Source: Bacilli bacterium
Lineage (GTDB): Bacteria; Bacillota_I; Bacilli_A; RF39; UBA660
NCBI GenBank assembly: GCA_017936845.1
Contig: JAGBES010000017.1
Coordinates: 1 to 49,489 of the forward strand
DNA: 49,489 nucleotides
Reading direction: 5' to 3'
Position numbers and translations under genes: made by a program. The number at the start of each line of letters is the position of its first letter. The stretch's first letter is position 1. Below, piece by piece: positions 1-7,916 of this stretch. The notes beneath the pieces are model-generated. The model was given only the letters and a program-made list of their open reading frames with translations, had not been told where the DNA came from and searched no databases.

Positions 1-159
1 CCAATTTTTACCCTGTTTATAGATGTTACAATTTTTATCTAAAACTTTATTCTTACAATACTCAACAACATCATCAGTATCTAATTTAAGATTTTTCTTA
101 ATTCTATCAATACCCATTTCGGTAGTGTGAACTTTATCTATCAGATAATAAATTATCAA
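1..159 (-). CDS. DUF3781-like small protein, C-terminus beyond window
   Basis: The reading frame is open on the minus strand to the left window edge. The visible residues include HTTEMGIDRIKKNL, then DTDDVVEYC and finally GKNW. From memory this matches the start of the small uncharacterised DUF3781 family (about 80-90 residues), so roughly half the protein lies outside. No function is known for the family. The start is uncertain: a TTG at 159 gives the usual short lead-in before HTTEMG, but no good ribosome binding site precedes it, and the first ATG (117) would cut into the conserved part. It overlaps the end of the DUF5655-like remnant in another frame, so it may have been translated by coupling with that gene. 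Confidence 0.5.
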   Translation of the reverse strand, partial: MIIYYLIDKVHTTEMGIDRIKKNLKLDTDDVVEYCKNKVLDKNCNIYKQGKNW

Positions 160-748
160 TATATAATTCTTTACTATTGTCTGTTTTACTATTATATAAA
201 TTTTCAAATAATTTAATAACATAATTAAGTTTAGTTTGTTTACTAATACACATTGAATAAGAAATATTTTGATTTTGATATCCTGCTCTTTCTTTCAATA
301 AATTTTTAGTGTCGTAATCTTTAGCAGATTTATCAAAATTTATAATTAATTCATTTTGTTTAATAACAACAGTCATTAATCTAACATTTGTCTTATATGC
401 TACTTCTTTCATTAAATAGTTTCTATGTATTCCATTAAATTTATTCAAAATCTTCTCGTCTAATTCATCAAATAATTGAATTATTTCAACTCTCTTGTTG
501 GAAGTCAATTTTTTGTAATCACTGGTATTTATGTCAAATAATTTTGCACCTATTTTCTTACTTTTTTTCTTAACATTTTTTGTTACTACAGTTTCGGTGC
601 TTGGAATAGTAACAGGTGAATTATTAAAATACAATACCCCGTCATATATCAAATCATAGTTAGTATTAACATCAATCTTGGTAATTTGTTTTATAGAATT
701 TAAAGGGTTCTCAATAAACTTAAATGTGTTCCTGTATTCACCAGAAGA
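134..748 (-). pseudogene. 3' remnant of a DUF5655-like protein gene, 5' part missing
   Basis: The frame is open from just after a TAA at 749-751 to the stop at 134, about 204 codons, but has no credible start. The first possible start, TTG at 652, has no ribosome binding site, and sensible coding sequence continues upstream of it (SSGEYRNTFKFIENPLNS). The last ~100 residues (IIQLFDELDEKILN ... VAYKTN ... NYVIKLFENLYN) resemble the DUF5655 domain. That domain is often found at the C-terminus of larger proteins, including restriction-type nucleases. The upstream part seems to have been lost where this gene meets the truncated PBP gene near 748. The family call is moderate; the truncation is seen directly. 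Confidence 0.5.
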
Positions 749-1794
749 TTACATGAATTTTCTACTACTTGTAAATAAGTTTGTGAGCCATGTCCTCCAT
801 GTTTCCAACATTTTATACGAGCATTTTCAACCATTATACTTCCTGAATCATGAAAGTGATCTTTTTCTAAATCTATTAATTTTTCTTCTAAAGCGCTTGC
901 TAATGAAATTATTTTAAAGGTACTTCCTGGCTCATATGTCATCCATACTGGTAAATTTCTATTTATTTCTTCTACTGTATAATCTTCATATCTGCTTGGT
1001 GAAAAATTAGGTCGTGATGCAATAGCAAGAATTTCTCCTGTTTTAGGATTCATGGCTATTCCAAGTGCTTGATCAGGATTATATTTTGACATAGCATTAT
1101 CAAGTTCTCTTTCTAATGATTCTTGAAGTTCATAATTTATAGTTAATGTCATATTCATTCCATCTTGAGGTTTTTCATAACTTTCTTCTAATTCTAACTT
1201 ATTTCCCTTTGCATCACTAGCATATTTTATTGAACCATATTCTCCTGTTAAATATTTATCATATGTTAACTCTAAACCACTCAATCCTTGATTATCAATT
1301 CCTACAAAACCGATTGTATGTGATAACATAGTATCATATGGATAATATCTTTTAGATTCTTTTATTAAATAAACTCCATCTAATTTTAAAGCATTTATTT
1401 TGTCTGCTACTTCATATGATAATCTTCTACCAATTGGATGAACTCTTTCTATTGAAGTTCTTTTATTAACATGCTTATACATCTCTTCATATGATACATT
1501 TAAAATATTAGCTAATTCTTTAGCAACAACTTTTTTATTTTTTATTTGATTAGGAACCAATACTAATGATACTGTTGTTTTATTGTCAGCTAATACTACT
1601 CCATTAGTGTCATATATTTTTCCTCTATTAGCTTCTACTGGTAAATTACGATTCCATAAAGAACTTGCTAATTTATTTAATTTCCCGTAACTAATAACTT
1701 GTATATAAAATACTTTAAATATTATTAAAATGAACAATATTATTATAAAAAATCCTACTATTTTAATTCTATTATGAATATTTCTATAAAACAT
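700..1794 (-). pseudogene. Class B penicillin-binding protein (FtsI/SpoVD type), 3' truncated
   Basis: This is the N-terminal half of a class B peptidoglycan transpeptidase, which cross-links septal or cortex wall on the outer face of the membrane. One membrane segment (about residues 12-32) is followed by the PBP dimer domain (about 50-205) and the start of the transpeptidase domain. The serine nucleophile motif STFK is at 291-294 and the SxN motif SCN at 347-349. After SCN the frame continues with only 15 unrelated residues and stops. The KTG motif and the rest of the catalytic domain (roughly 200 residues) are absent, so the product should be inactive. The start is ATG at 1794 after GGTGATACT. 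SpoVD and FtsI/PbpB cannot be told apart because any PASTA region would lie in the missing part. Confidence 0.85.
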
Positions 1795-1913
1795 AGTATC
1801 ACCAATAAATTATATGAAAAAAAAGGACAAATATTAAAAGAAAAGACAAGTTGTCTTTTTTTATTATTAATATATTTATATATAAAATTAGTACTTCTAT
1901 ATTTTAAATTATG

Positions 1914-1941
1914 AAAAAAATAGATATATTTATCTATTTTT
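1914..1941 (-). terminator. Rho-independent terminator of the ABC exporter operon
   Basis: A perfect 11-bp stem (1916-1926 with 1931-1941) has a 4-base loop and is followed on the minus strand by a T run. It overlaps the stop codon of the exporter gene. A second small hairpin (AAAAGACAA/TTGTCTTTT, about 1841-1860) lies between it and the PBP gene. Confidence 0.75.
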
Positions 1942-4243
1942 GAAATTGTGAATTATAAAGTTCTGCATAGAAACCATTTTCTTTTATTAATTTTTCATGA
2001 TTTCCTTGTTCAATAATATTTCCATCTTTCATTACTAATATTAAATCAGCATTTTTTATTGTTGATAATCTATGTGCTATTATAAATGAAGTTCTGCCTT
2101 CAGTTAATTTATCCATAGCTTTACTTACAAGTTCTTCTGTTCTTGTATCTACATTACTTGTTGCTTCATCAAGAATTAGAAGTGGTGCTTTATCTAACAT
2201 ACCACGAACTATTGTAAGTAATTGTTTTTGACCTGATGAAATACTATCACCATCTGTTATTATAGAGTTATATCCATTTGGAAGAGTTTTTATAAAATGA
2301 TGTACTCCAACTTCTTTACAGACTTTTATAATTTCTTCATCACTTATATTTTTATTATTATAAATTATGTTTTCTTTTACTGTTCCATTAAATACCCATG
2401 TATCTTGAAGAACCATAGTAAATAATGAATGAATATTTTCTCTTGTTAAATCATTAATAGATATACCATCTATTTTTATACTACCCTCATTTATATTATA
2501 AAACTTCATAAGCAAATTTACCATTGTTGTTTTTCCTGCTCCTGTTGGCCCTACTATAGCAACTTTTTCTCCTCGTTTTATATTGGCAGTAAAATCTTTT
2601 ATAATTATATCTTCATTATAGCCAAATTTAACATGTGAAAACTCTACATCTCCTTTTACATCTTCTGGATTTAAATATTTATTTTTTTGTTCTTCTTCCA
2701 TTTCTTTTTCTTCTAAAAATTCAAATACTCTTTCTGATGCAGCTGCAGTTGATTGAAGTGAAGTCATTGCTTGAGCTATTTGTGATAATGGATTTGTAAA
2801 TAATCTAATATATGTTATGAATGCTACTATTATTCCAAATGTGATAACATCATTTGATACTAATAAAGCACCTACTATACATACAGCAACATATCCAAAA
2901 TTTCCTATAAATCCCATCATTGGTTGCATTAATCCTGATAAAAATTGACTTTTTCTATTACATTCATATACATTTTTATTTAATTCATCAAAAGTTTTAT
3001 CAGCTTCTTTTTTTCCATTATATGCCTTTACAACATTTAAACCAGAATATATTTCTTCTATATGACCATTTAGTTTTCCAAGTTCTACTTGCCTAGCTGT
3101 AAAATATTTTTGAGATTTACTCAATACTTTAAACATAAAGATGAAACCAATTAAACTTGATAATATAGCTGTTACAGCCATTATCCAATTTGTATAAAAC
3201 ATCATTATAATTGATCCTACAAATAAAGTAATTGAACTAACTAAAGTTGCTAATGACTGATTCATTGATTGAGCTATTGTATCTACATCATTTGTTACTC
3301 TAGATAATATATCACCTGATAAATTATTGTCAAAATATCTAAGTGGTAATTTATTTATTTTTATTGAAATTCTACTTCTTAATTTTTTAGCAAATTTATT
3401 AGCAACATTAGTCATTAAGATTGATTGAATAAAATTAAATAAAGCACTACATATGTATAATATAACAAGGAATTTAGCAATTGCTTTTATATTGTTCATA
3501 TTTATAGAAGGTTCTATGACTTTTTTTATATTATTTGGAAGTTTATCTATTTTTCCATAAACAGTATTAATATCAGCATCTTTATTTACATTTTTTAATA
3601 TACTCATATATTCTATTTTATCTTTTGAAGTGATTTTAATATTATCAATTATAGTATCATTCAATAAAATATCTTTTATATTATCTGGTATATTATTAAA
3701 ATCATTATTTGCTAATGATGATATAAATGTAATCTTATCTTCTTGTTTTATTGTTTTACCATCGTAAATTGAATCTTTTATAATTTGATTTAATATTTCA
3801 TTAGGTAAATCACTTATATATTTTAAAGTGTTTTTTTCATCATTTTTTATTTTAAATAATGTTTCATTAAATATTTGTATATTATCACTAGACATTTCAT
3901 AAATATTAACTTCGTTAAATTTAATATCTAGTATTTTATTTATTCTTTCACTATATTCTTCACTACTTATTTCTTTTTTTATATCATTTGTTAATATTTC
4001 AATATTTTTACTATTTACAGTAATTCCTTCACTTATTTCATCTGTTAAATCAGATAACTTATTAGGAGCAATTAAAGATAAAATTGAACTTGAAATAGCA
4101 AGTATAAGTGCTATAAAAATAAATATCTTAAACACTTTTAAATTCTTAAATAATTTTTTTAATGATTTTTTAAAGTCTTTAGGTTTTTCAAAATTTGGGC
4201 CATGCATTGAACCTCTTCTAGAATTAGCTTTTCCATTACTCAT
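1934..4243 (-). CDS. ABC exporter half-transporter, consensus-site subunit with large external domain
   Basis: A membrane-fused ABC half-transporter of 769 residues, much longer than the usual ~580. TM1 (about 40-63) is followed by some 190 hydrophilic residues that should lie outside the cell, then TM2 and the rest of the exporter fold. The ATPase domain begins near residue 530. It has Walker A GPTGAGKTT, Walker B LLILDEATSNVD with the catalytic Glu, and the switch His in IIAHRLS. Its signature is the weak form SSGQ rather than LSGGQ. The external insert holds three degenerate copies of a ~40-residue unit (DLPNEILNQIIKDSI, NIPDNIKDILLNDTI, KLPNNIKKVIEPSI). It overlaps the partner gene by 8 bases and has its own AGGAGG site. 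Together they should form a heterodimeric exporter; the substrate is unknown. Confidence 0.9.
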   Translation of the reverse strand: MSNGKANSRRGSMHGPNFEKPKDFKKSLKKLFKNLKVFKIFIFIALILAISSSILSLIAPNKLSDLTDEISEGITVNSKNIEILTNDIKKEISSEEYSERINKILDIKFNEVNIYEMSSDNIQIFNETLFKIKNDEKNTLKYISDLPNEILNQIIKDSIYDGKTIKQEDKITFISSLANNDFNNIPDNIKDILLNDTIIDNIKITSKDKIEYMSILKNVNKDADINTVYGKIDKLPNNIKKVIEPSINMNNIKAIAKFLVILYICSALFNFIQSILMTNVANKFAKKLRSRISIKINKLPLRYFDNNLSGDILSRVTNDVDTIAQSMNQSLATLVSSITLFVGSIIMMFYTNWIMAVTAILSSLIGFIFMFKVLSKSQKYFTARQVELGKLNGHIEEIYSGLNVVKAYNGKKEADKTFDELNKNVYECNRKSQFLSGLMQPMMGFIGNFGYVAVCIVGALLVSNDVITFGIIVAFITYIRLFTNPLSQIAQAMTSLQSTAAASERVFEFLEEKEMEEEQKNKYLNPEDVKGDVEFSHVKFGYNEDIIIKDFTANIKRGEKVAIVGPTGAGKTTMVNLLMKFYNINEGSIKIDGISINDLTRENIHSLFTMVLQDTWVFNGTVKENIIYNNKNISDEEIIKVCKEVGVHHFIKTLPNGYNSIITDGDSISSGQKQLLTIVRGMLDKAPLLILDEATSNVDTRTEELVSKAMDKLTEGRTSFIIAHRLSTIKNADLILVMKDGNIIEQGNHEKLIKENGFYAELYNSQFQK

Positions 4244-5996
4244 TTTCTAATTCCTCCTTTGAAAGTTGCGAAAGAGCAATTTCTTTATATACTTCACAGT
4301 TTTGAAGTAATTCTTTATGAGTGCCCATTCCAACACAAATTCCATTATCCAAAACTATTATTTTATCTGCATTCATAATAGTCCCTATTCTTTGAGCTAC
4401 AATTAAAATTGTAGCATCTTTTGTATATTTTTTTAATTTTTTTCTCAATGTTGCATCTGTTTTATAATCTAAAGCACTAAATGAATCATCAAAAATATAT
4501 ATTTCTGGATCACGAGCAATTGCACGGGCAATTGAAAGTCTTTGTTTTTGTCCACCAGATATATTAGAACCACCTTGAGCAATATGAGAATCATATTGTT
4601 TATCCATTTTTAAAACAAATTCTTCTGCTTGAGCTACTTCTATAGCTTCCTTCATTTTTTCATCTGTGATTTCTTTTCCATTCTCTCCATATTTAATATT
4701 TGATTCTACTGTTCCATTAAACATCACTGCTTTTTGTGATACATAACCTATTTTATTATGTAATACTTCTTCTTTGTATTCTTTTACATTTACACCATCT
4801 ACTAATATTTCACCATCTGTAACATCATAAAATCTTGGTATTAAATTGATTAATGTTGATTTTCCACTTCCTGTTGATCCTATAAATGCTACTGTTTCCC
4901 CTTTACTAGCTTTAAATGAAATGTTTTGAAGAAGATATTCTTCAGCATCTGGATATTTAAAAGATACATTTTTAAATTCTACTTCTCCTTTTATATTATC
5001 TATTCCTTTTGTTAGATTGCCATCTATTATGCTTAGTTTCGTATCTAAAACTTCGTTTATACGTTTAGCTGATACATTAGCTCTTGGTAACATCATAAAA
5101 ATCATTGCTAACATTAAGAAGGACATTATAACTTGCATAGCATAACTTGAAAATACTATCATATCTCCAAATAATGTTATTTTATCTATCATTAAAGCAT
5201 CTTTTATTAAAATTGCACCTATAAAATAAATAGCAAGTGTTAAAAAATACATTACTAAATACATAATTGGTTGTAATACACAAAATGCTCTTTGATTAAA
5301 TAATTGCATTGAAGTTAATTTAGTATTTACACTTTCAAATTTATTTTCTTGATATTCTTCAGCATTAAATGCTCTAACTACTCTAATACCATTTAAATTT
5401 TCTCTTGTAACATCATTTATATTATCTATTAATTTTTGAACTATTTTAAATCTTGGCATAACTATTAACATAAGAATTATAATAGTTGCTAATAAAACTA
5501 TTACTGCTATTGCTGTTAGAATACTCCAATCAATATTCTTATTTAAAATTTTAGTTACAGCCCAAACAGCTGTTATAGGTGATTTGATAAGTAGTTGTAA
5601 TCCCATAGCAATAAACATTTGAACTTGAGTAATATCATTTGTAGTTCTAGTAATTAAACTACTTGTTCTAAATCTTTTTATTTCTTCCATTCCTAAAGAT
5701 TCAACTTTATTAAATAATTTTTTTCTTGTATTCATTGAAAATGTAGCTGCTATATTAGATACAAAATATCCTACTATAATAGCTGATACCAAACTACCAA
5801 AAGCACATAAAAGCATATATGCCCCTTGTGTTAAAATATCATTCATACTAGCACCATCTGTTTGAACTAATTTTGTTATCTCAGACATATAATCAGGCAT
5901 TTTTAATTCTAAAAATACTTGAAATATAATTAAAATAAAACATATAAGAATTAAAAAATAATCTTTTTTATTGAAACTTCTTAATAACTTTATCAT
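4236..5996 (-). CDS. ABC exporter half-transporter, degenerate-site subunit
   Basis: The 586-residue partner of the exporter above, with six predicted membrane segments followed by an ATPase domain from about residue 340. Walker A is GSTGSGKST and the signature ISGGQKQ is good. Walker B ends in FDDSFSALD, with Asp instead of the catalytic Glu, and the switch histidine is Gln (VAQRIGTI). This is the degenerate-site half of a heterodimer such as TM287/TM288; the weak signature of the partner completes the pattern. The ATG at 5996 follows AAAGGAGAG. The upstream MarR gene ends 3 bases before the start, so the three genes form one operon likely repressed by that regulator. Drug or peptide export is an inference from the MarR linkage. 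Confidence 0.92.
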   Translation of the reverse strand: MIKLLRSFNKKDYFLILICFILIIFQVFLELKMPDYMSEITKLVQTDGASMNDILTQGAYMLLCAFGSLVSAIIVGYFVSNIAATFSMNTRKKLFNKVESLGMEEIKRFRTSSLITRTTNDITQVQMFIAMGLQLLIKSPITAVWAVTKILNKNIDWSILTAIAVIVLLATIIILMLIVMPRFKIVQKLIDNINDVTRENLNGIRVVRAFNAEEYQENKFESVNTKLTSMQLFNQRAFCVLQPIMYLVMYFLTLAIYFIGAILIKDALMIDKITLFGDMIVFSSYAMQVIMSFLMLAMIFMMLPRANVSAKRINEVLDTKLSIIDGNLTKGIDNIKGEVEFKNVSFKYPDAEEYLLQNISFKASKGETVAFIGSTGSGKSTLINLIPRFYDVTDGEILVDGVNVKEYKEEVLHNKIGYVSQKAVMFNGTVESNIKYGENGKEITDEKMKEAIEVAQAEEFVLKMDKQYDSHIAQGGSNISGGQKQRLSIARAIARDPEIYIFDDSFSALDYKTDATLRKKLKKYTKDATILIVAQRIGTIMNADKIIVLDNGICVGMGTHKELLQNCEVYKEIALSQLSKEELENE

Positions 5997-5999
5997 AAA

Positions 6000-6419
6000 T
6001 TACTCTCCTTTGATATTTTCTTTTAATTTTCCTATTACATCAAAAAAAATTTCTAATTCTTTTTCCGATATATTTTTCTTCAATTCTTTTTCTAGATTTA
6101 ACATTTTTTCTTTTATTTTAGACATTTCCTCTTTTACATCTTTTGTTAAGACAATTAAATTAATTCTACTATTAGTTTGCTTTTTTAATATAAAACCATT
6201 TTTTTCCATTGTCTTAAGAATACCAGATATAGTTGATCGTCTAAGATTAAACTCTTTTTCTAAATCTTTTTGATAGACTTTCTCATTTATTAAAAGATAG
6301 TCTATTATTTTACATTGAATTGGTGTTATTATTTTATTACTATTTTCCTTATATAATGAAAATATTTTTCTTGTTAATAAAATATCTACATCTTTTATTT
6401 CATATCCTATATATTTCAC
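6000..6419 (-). CDS. MarR-family transcriptional regulator
   Basis: A 139-residue winged-helix regulator of normal MarR length. The recognition region is LEKEFNLRRSTISGILKTMEKNGFI (about residues 56-80), followed by a wing and the C-terminal dimerisation helices. The start is GTG at 6419 with AAGGTG five bases upstream. It is the first gene of the ABC exporter operon. A perfect 7-4-7 inverted repeat lies between its promoter and start codon, which fits autorepression with release of the exporter genes when a ligand binds. The ligand cannot be predicted. Confidence 0.88.
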   Translation of the reverse strand: MKYIGYEIKDVDILLTRKIFSLYKENSNKIITPIQCKIIDYLLINEKVYQKDLEKEFNLRRSTISGILKTMEKNGFILKKQTNSRINLIVLTKDVKEEMSKIKEKMLNLEKELKKNISEKELEIFFDVIGKLKENIKGE

Positions 6420-6428
6420 TTTATCACC

Positions 6429-6446
6429 TTGTTAGCACCCTAACAA
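6429..6446. promoter_or_regulatory. Likely MarR operator
   Basis: A perfect inverted repeat TTGTTAG-CACC-CTAACAA lies just downstream of the -10 box and overlaps the ribosome binding site of the marR gene. Size and form are typical of MarR operators. Binding is inferred. Confidence 0.7.
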
Positions 6447-6451
6447 AAACA

Positions 6452-6480
6452 ATTCTATCAAATTACTATATGTAAGTCAA
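6452..6480 (-). promoter_or_regulatory. Sigma-A promoter of the marR-ABC exporter operon
   Basis: Read on the minus strand: -35 TTGACT (6475-6480), 17-base spacer, -10 TAGAAT (6452-6457). The inverted-repeat operator begins within about 6 bases of the -10, so repressor would block initiation. Confidence 0.75.
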
Positions 6481-6493
6481 TGAAATTTATGTG

Positions 6494-6522
6494 AAAAAAA
6501 AATAAAGTAAATTACTTTATTT
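6494..6522 (-). terminator. Terminator of the lipoprotein gene
   Basis: An 11-bp perfect stem AAATAAAGTAA/TTACTTTATTT overlaps the stop codon and is followed on the minus strand by about nine T. Confidence 0.75.
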
Positions 6523-6904
6523 CATAATCAATATTTGCTATTTCATATAATTCTCCATCAATAGACTCATTTATATTTTTTGTTTCTTTTTTCTTTACAA
6601 CATCAAGCGATACATCTAATGTTTTAATTGTCTTATTATTACTATCTTTAAATAAAATAGTAAATTTTTCTATTTTTATATCATTATTTGTTTCATTTAT
6701 TATTGTTGTATCAACATATGTTTTCCCATTACTTACATAAAATGAAGCTGTTCCAAATTTTAAATTTTTAATAGTTTTGTAATTAATTACAGGTTTATTA
6801 GGATCAACAACTTCTTTATTAGTGTCTTTTTTATTACATCCACATCCTGTTACTAAAAACATCACTAAAATCAAACTAAAAACAATATTTAAATTTTTTT
6901 TCAT
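6512..6904 (-). CDS. Small secreted lipoprotein
   Basis: A 130-residue lipoprotein. A signal peptide ends in lipobox LVTGC, so the mature protein would start at Cys21 and be lipid-anchored on the outer face of the membrane. The remainder is one small beta-rich domain (FYVSNGKTYVDTTIINETN ... FKDSNNKTIKTLDV) that looks like an FxLYD or NEAT-free Ig-type fold; no function can be assigned. ATG 6904 is preferred over the in-frame GTG at 6910, because AGGAG then sits 8 bases from the ATG and only 2 from the GTG. It is a single-gene unit with its own terminator. Confidence 0.75.
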   Translation of the reverse strand: MKKNLNIVFSLILVMFLVTGCGCNKKDTNKEVVDPNKPVINYKTIKNLKFGTASFYVSNGKTYVDTTIINETNNDIKIEKFTILFKDSNNKTIKTLDVSLDVVKKKETKNINESIDGELYEIANIDYEIK

Positions 6905-6964
6905 AATCACATCTCCTAGTATATTTATATTTTATCATAAATAACTAGAATTTGTACATAATTT

Positions 6965-7102
6965 TTACTTATTTATTATTAATTCATTATCATTTAATGA
7001 TTTATTATTTAATTTTTCTACATTTAATGAATTAAAATATGAAACTCCAAGTACAAATACTATAAATAAAATTAAAAATTTGCTTTTTAACATTTCTTTC
7101 AT
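6965..7102 (-). CDS. 45-residue single-pass membrane protein, likely SOS-induced
   Basis: ATG at 7102 follows a strong AAGGAG. The product has one membrane helix (KFLILFIVFVLGVSYF) near the N-terminus and a short polar tail. The frame is open further upstream, but that part covers the promoter and operator and is unlikely to be translated. It is divergent from lexA, and a LexA-type box lies exactly between its -35 and -10. In Bacillus the gene divergent from lexA is yneA, an SOS cell-division inhibitor with an N-terminal membrane helix. This product is less than half that size and has no LysM domain, so it would be a functional analogue at most. Lactobacilli and staphylococci also carry small membrane SOS division inhibitors. 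Confidence 0.6.
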   Translation of the reverse strand: MKEMLKSKFLILFIVFVLGVSYFNSLNVEKLNNKSLNDNELIINK

Positions 7103-7126
7103 GTTATCACTCCTTAACTTAATTAT

Positions 7127-7155
7127 ATTGTATAACGAACACTTGTTTGTGTCAA
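7127..7155 (-). promoter_or_regulatory. Promoter of the small membrane protein gene
   Basis: Minus strand: -35 TTGACA (7150-7155), 17-base spacer, -10 TACAAT (7127-7132). The LexA-type box 7136-7149 fills the spacer, so LexA binding would shut this promoter. Confidence 0.75.
7136..7149. promoter_or_regulatory. LexA (SOS) box 1
   Basis: CGAACACTTGTTTG matches the Firmicute LexA box (CGAAC-N4-GTTCG type) in eight or nine of ten fixed positions and lies between -35 and -10 of the divergent small gene. Confidence 0.7.
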
Positions 7156-7164
7156 TGGTTTTAG

Positions 7165-7178
7165 CAAAAAAATGTTCG
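7165..7178. promoter_or_regulatory. Possible weak LexA box
   Basis: On the minus strand it reads CGAACATTTTTTTG. One half-site is perfect and the other is weak. It is spaced between the two better boxes, which may help cooperative repression. Confidence 0.35.
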
Positions 7179-7201
7179 TTTTTTTGTTTTTTTACAAAAT
7201 A

Positions 7202-7215
7202 CGAACAAATATTTG
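7202..7215. promoter_or_regulatory. LexA (SOS) box 2
   Basis: CGAACAAATATTTG overlaps the -35 of the lexA promoter, which fits autorepression of lexA. Confidence 0.65.
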
Positions 7216-7241
7216 ACAAACATATGAATGTATGATAAACT
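7213..7241 (+). promoter_or_regulatory. lexA promoter
   Basis: -35 TTGACA (7213-7218), 17-base spacer, -10 TAAACT (7236-7241) with a TGn extension (7233-7234). The -35 overlaps LexA box 2. Confidence 0.7.
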
Positions 7242-7268
7242 ATTAATAGTTAAAAAGGAGGTTTTATC

Positions 7269-7886
7269 TTGGTAAGTTTAACTAAAAGACAAAATGAAAT
7301 TTTAAACTACATCAAAGAGTATATAGTAGATCATGGTTATCCACCTACTATAAGAGAAATTGGCAAAGCTTTAGGAATTTCAAGTCCTGCTACAATACAT
7401 GCCCATTTAAAAAATCTTGAAAAGAAAGGATTCATAAGAAAAAATGATTCCAAAAATAGAGCATTAGAATTATTAGTAAAAAATGAATTTGCTATTAATA
7501 ATGAATTAATAGTTGAAGTTCCTCTTTTGGGAAAAATTACAGCTGGTAGTCCAATTGAAGCAATTGAACATCCTGATGAATATTTTTCATTACCATCTTA
7601 CTTAATTCCTAAAAATAAAGAAGTATTCACTCTAAATGTAAGTGGTACTAGTATGATAAATGCCGGAATATTAGATGGAGACATTGTTGTAGTTGAAAGA
7701 GCAAATACAGCTAGAAATGGTGAAATTGTAGTAGCTATGACAGATGAAAATGAAGTAACTTTAAAAACATTTTATAAAGAAAAAGATCATTTTAGATTAC
7801 AACCTGAAAATGATACAATGGATCCAATTATTCTAAATAATGTTACTATTTTAGGAAAAGCAATTGGATTATATAGAAAAATATAA
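7269..7886 (+). CDS. lexA: LexA SOS repressor
   Basis: LexA represses DNA-damage genes and inactivates itself when RecA filaments trigger cleavage. The product has 205 residues, the normal length. The N-terminal winged helix covers about 1-65 (TIREIGKALGISSPATIHAHLKNL region). The cleavage site Ala92-Gly93 is in ITAGSP. The S24-type protease domain has Ser128 (SGTSM) and Lys166 (VTLKTF). The start is TTG at 7269 with a strong AAAGGAGG upstream; no ATG fits the family N-terminus. It is one of only two plus-strand genes here. LexA-type boxes in the divergent region indicate autoregulation. Confidence 0.97.
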   Translation: MVSLTKRQNEILNYIKEYIVDHGYPPTIREIGKALGISSPATIHAHLKNLEKKGFIRKNDSKNRALELLVKNEFAINNELIVEVPLLGKITAGSPIEAIEHPDEYFSLPSYLIPKNKEVFTLNVSGTSMINAGILDGDIVVVERANTARNGEIVVAMTDENEVTLKTFYKEKDHFRLQPENDTMDPIILNNVTILGKAIGLYRKI

Positions 7887-7914
7887 AAAGAAATCAGCTA
7901 GATTTCTTTTTTTG
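7885..7914. terminator. Bidirectional terminator between lexA and queH
   Basis: Stem AAAAAGAAATC/GATTTCTTTTT with loop AGCTA. T runs on both sides let it serve the two convergent genes. Confidence 0.75.
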
Positions 7915-7916
7915 TA

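Noticed and set aside
134-652. Intact 172-residue gene starting at TTG 652
   Set aside because: The TTG has no ribosome binding site, and clear coding sequence continues upstream to a stop at 749-751, so it is a remnant rather than a full gene.
678-917. Plus-strand frame over the PBP gene end
   Set aside because: It is the antisense shadow of PBP coding sequence, without a ribosome binding site or family match.
1839-1866. Second terminator or attenuator before the PBP gene
   Set aside because: The AAAAGACAA/TTGTCTTTT hairpin is real, but it lies after the exporter terminator and no clear role or direction can be set.
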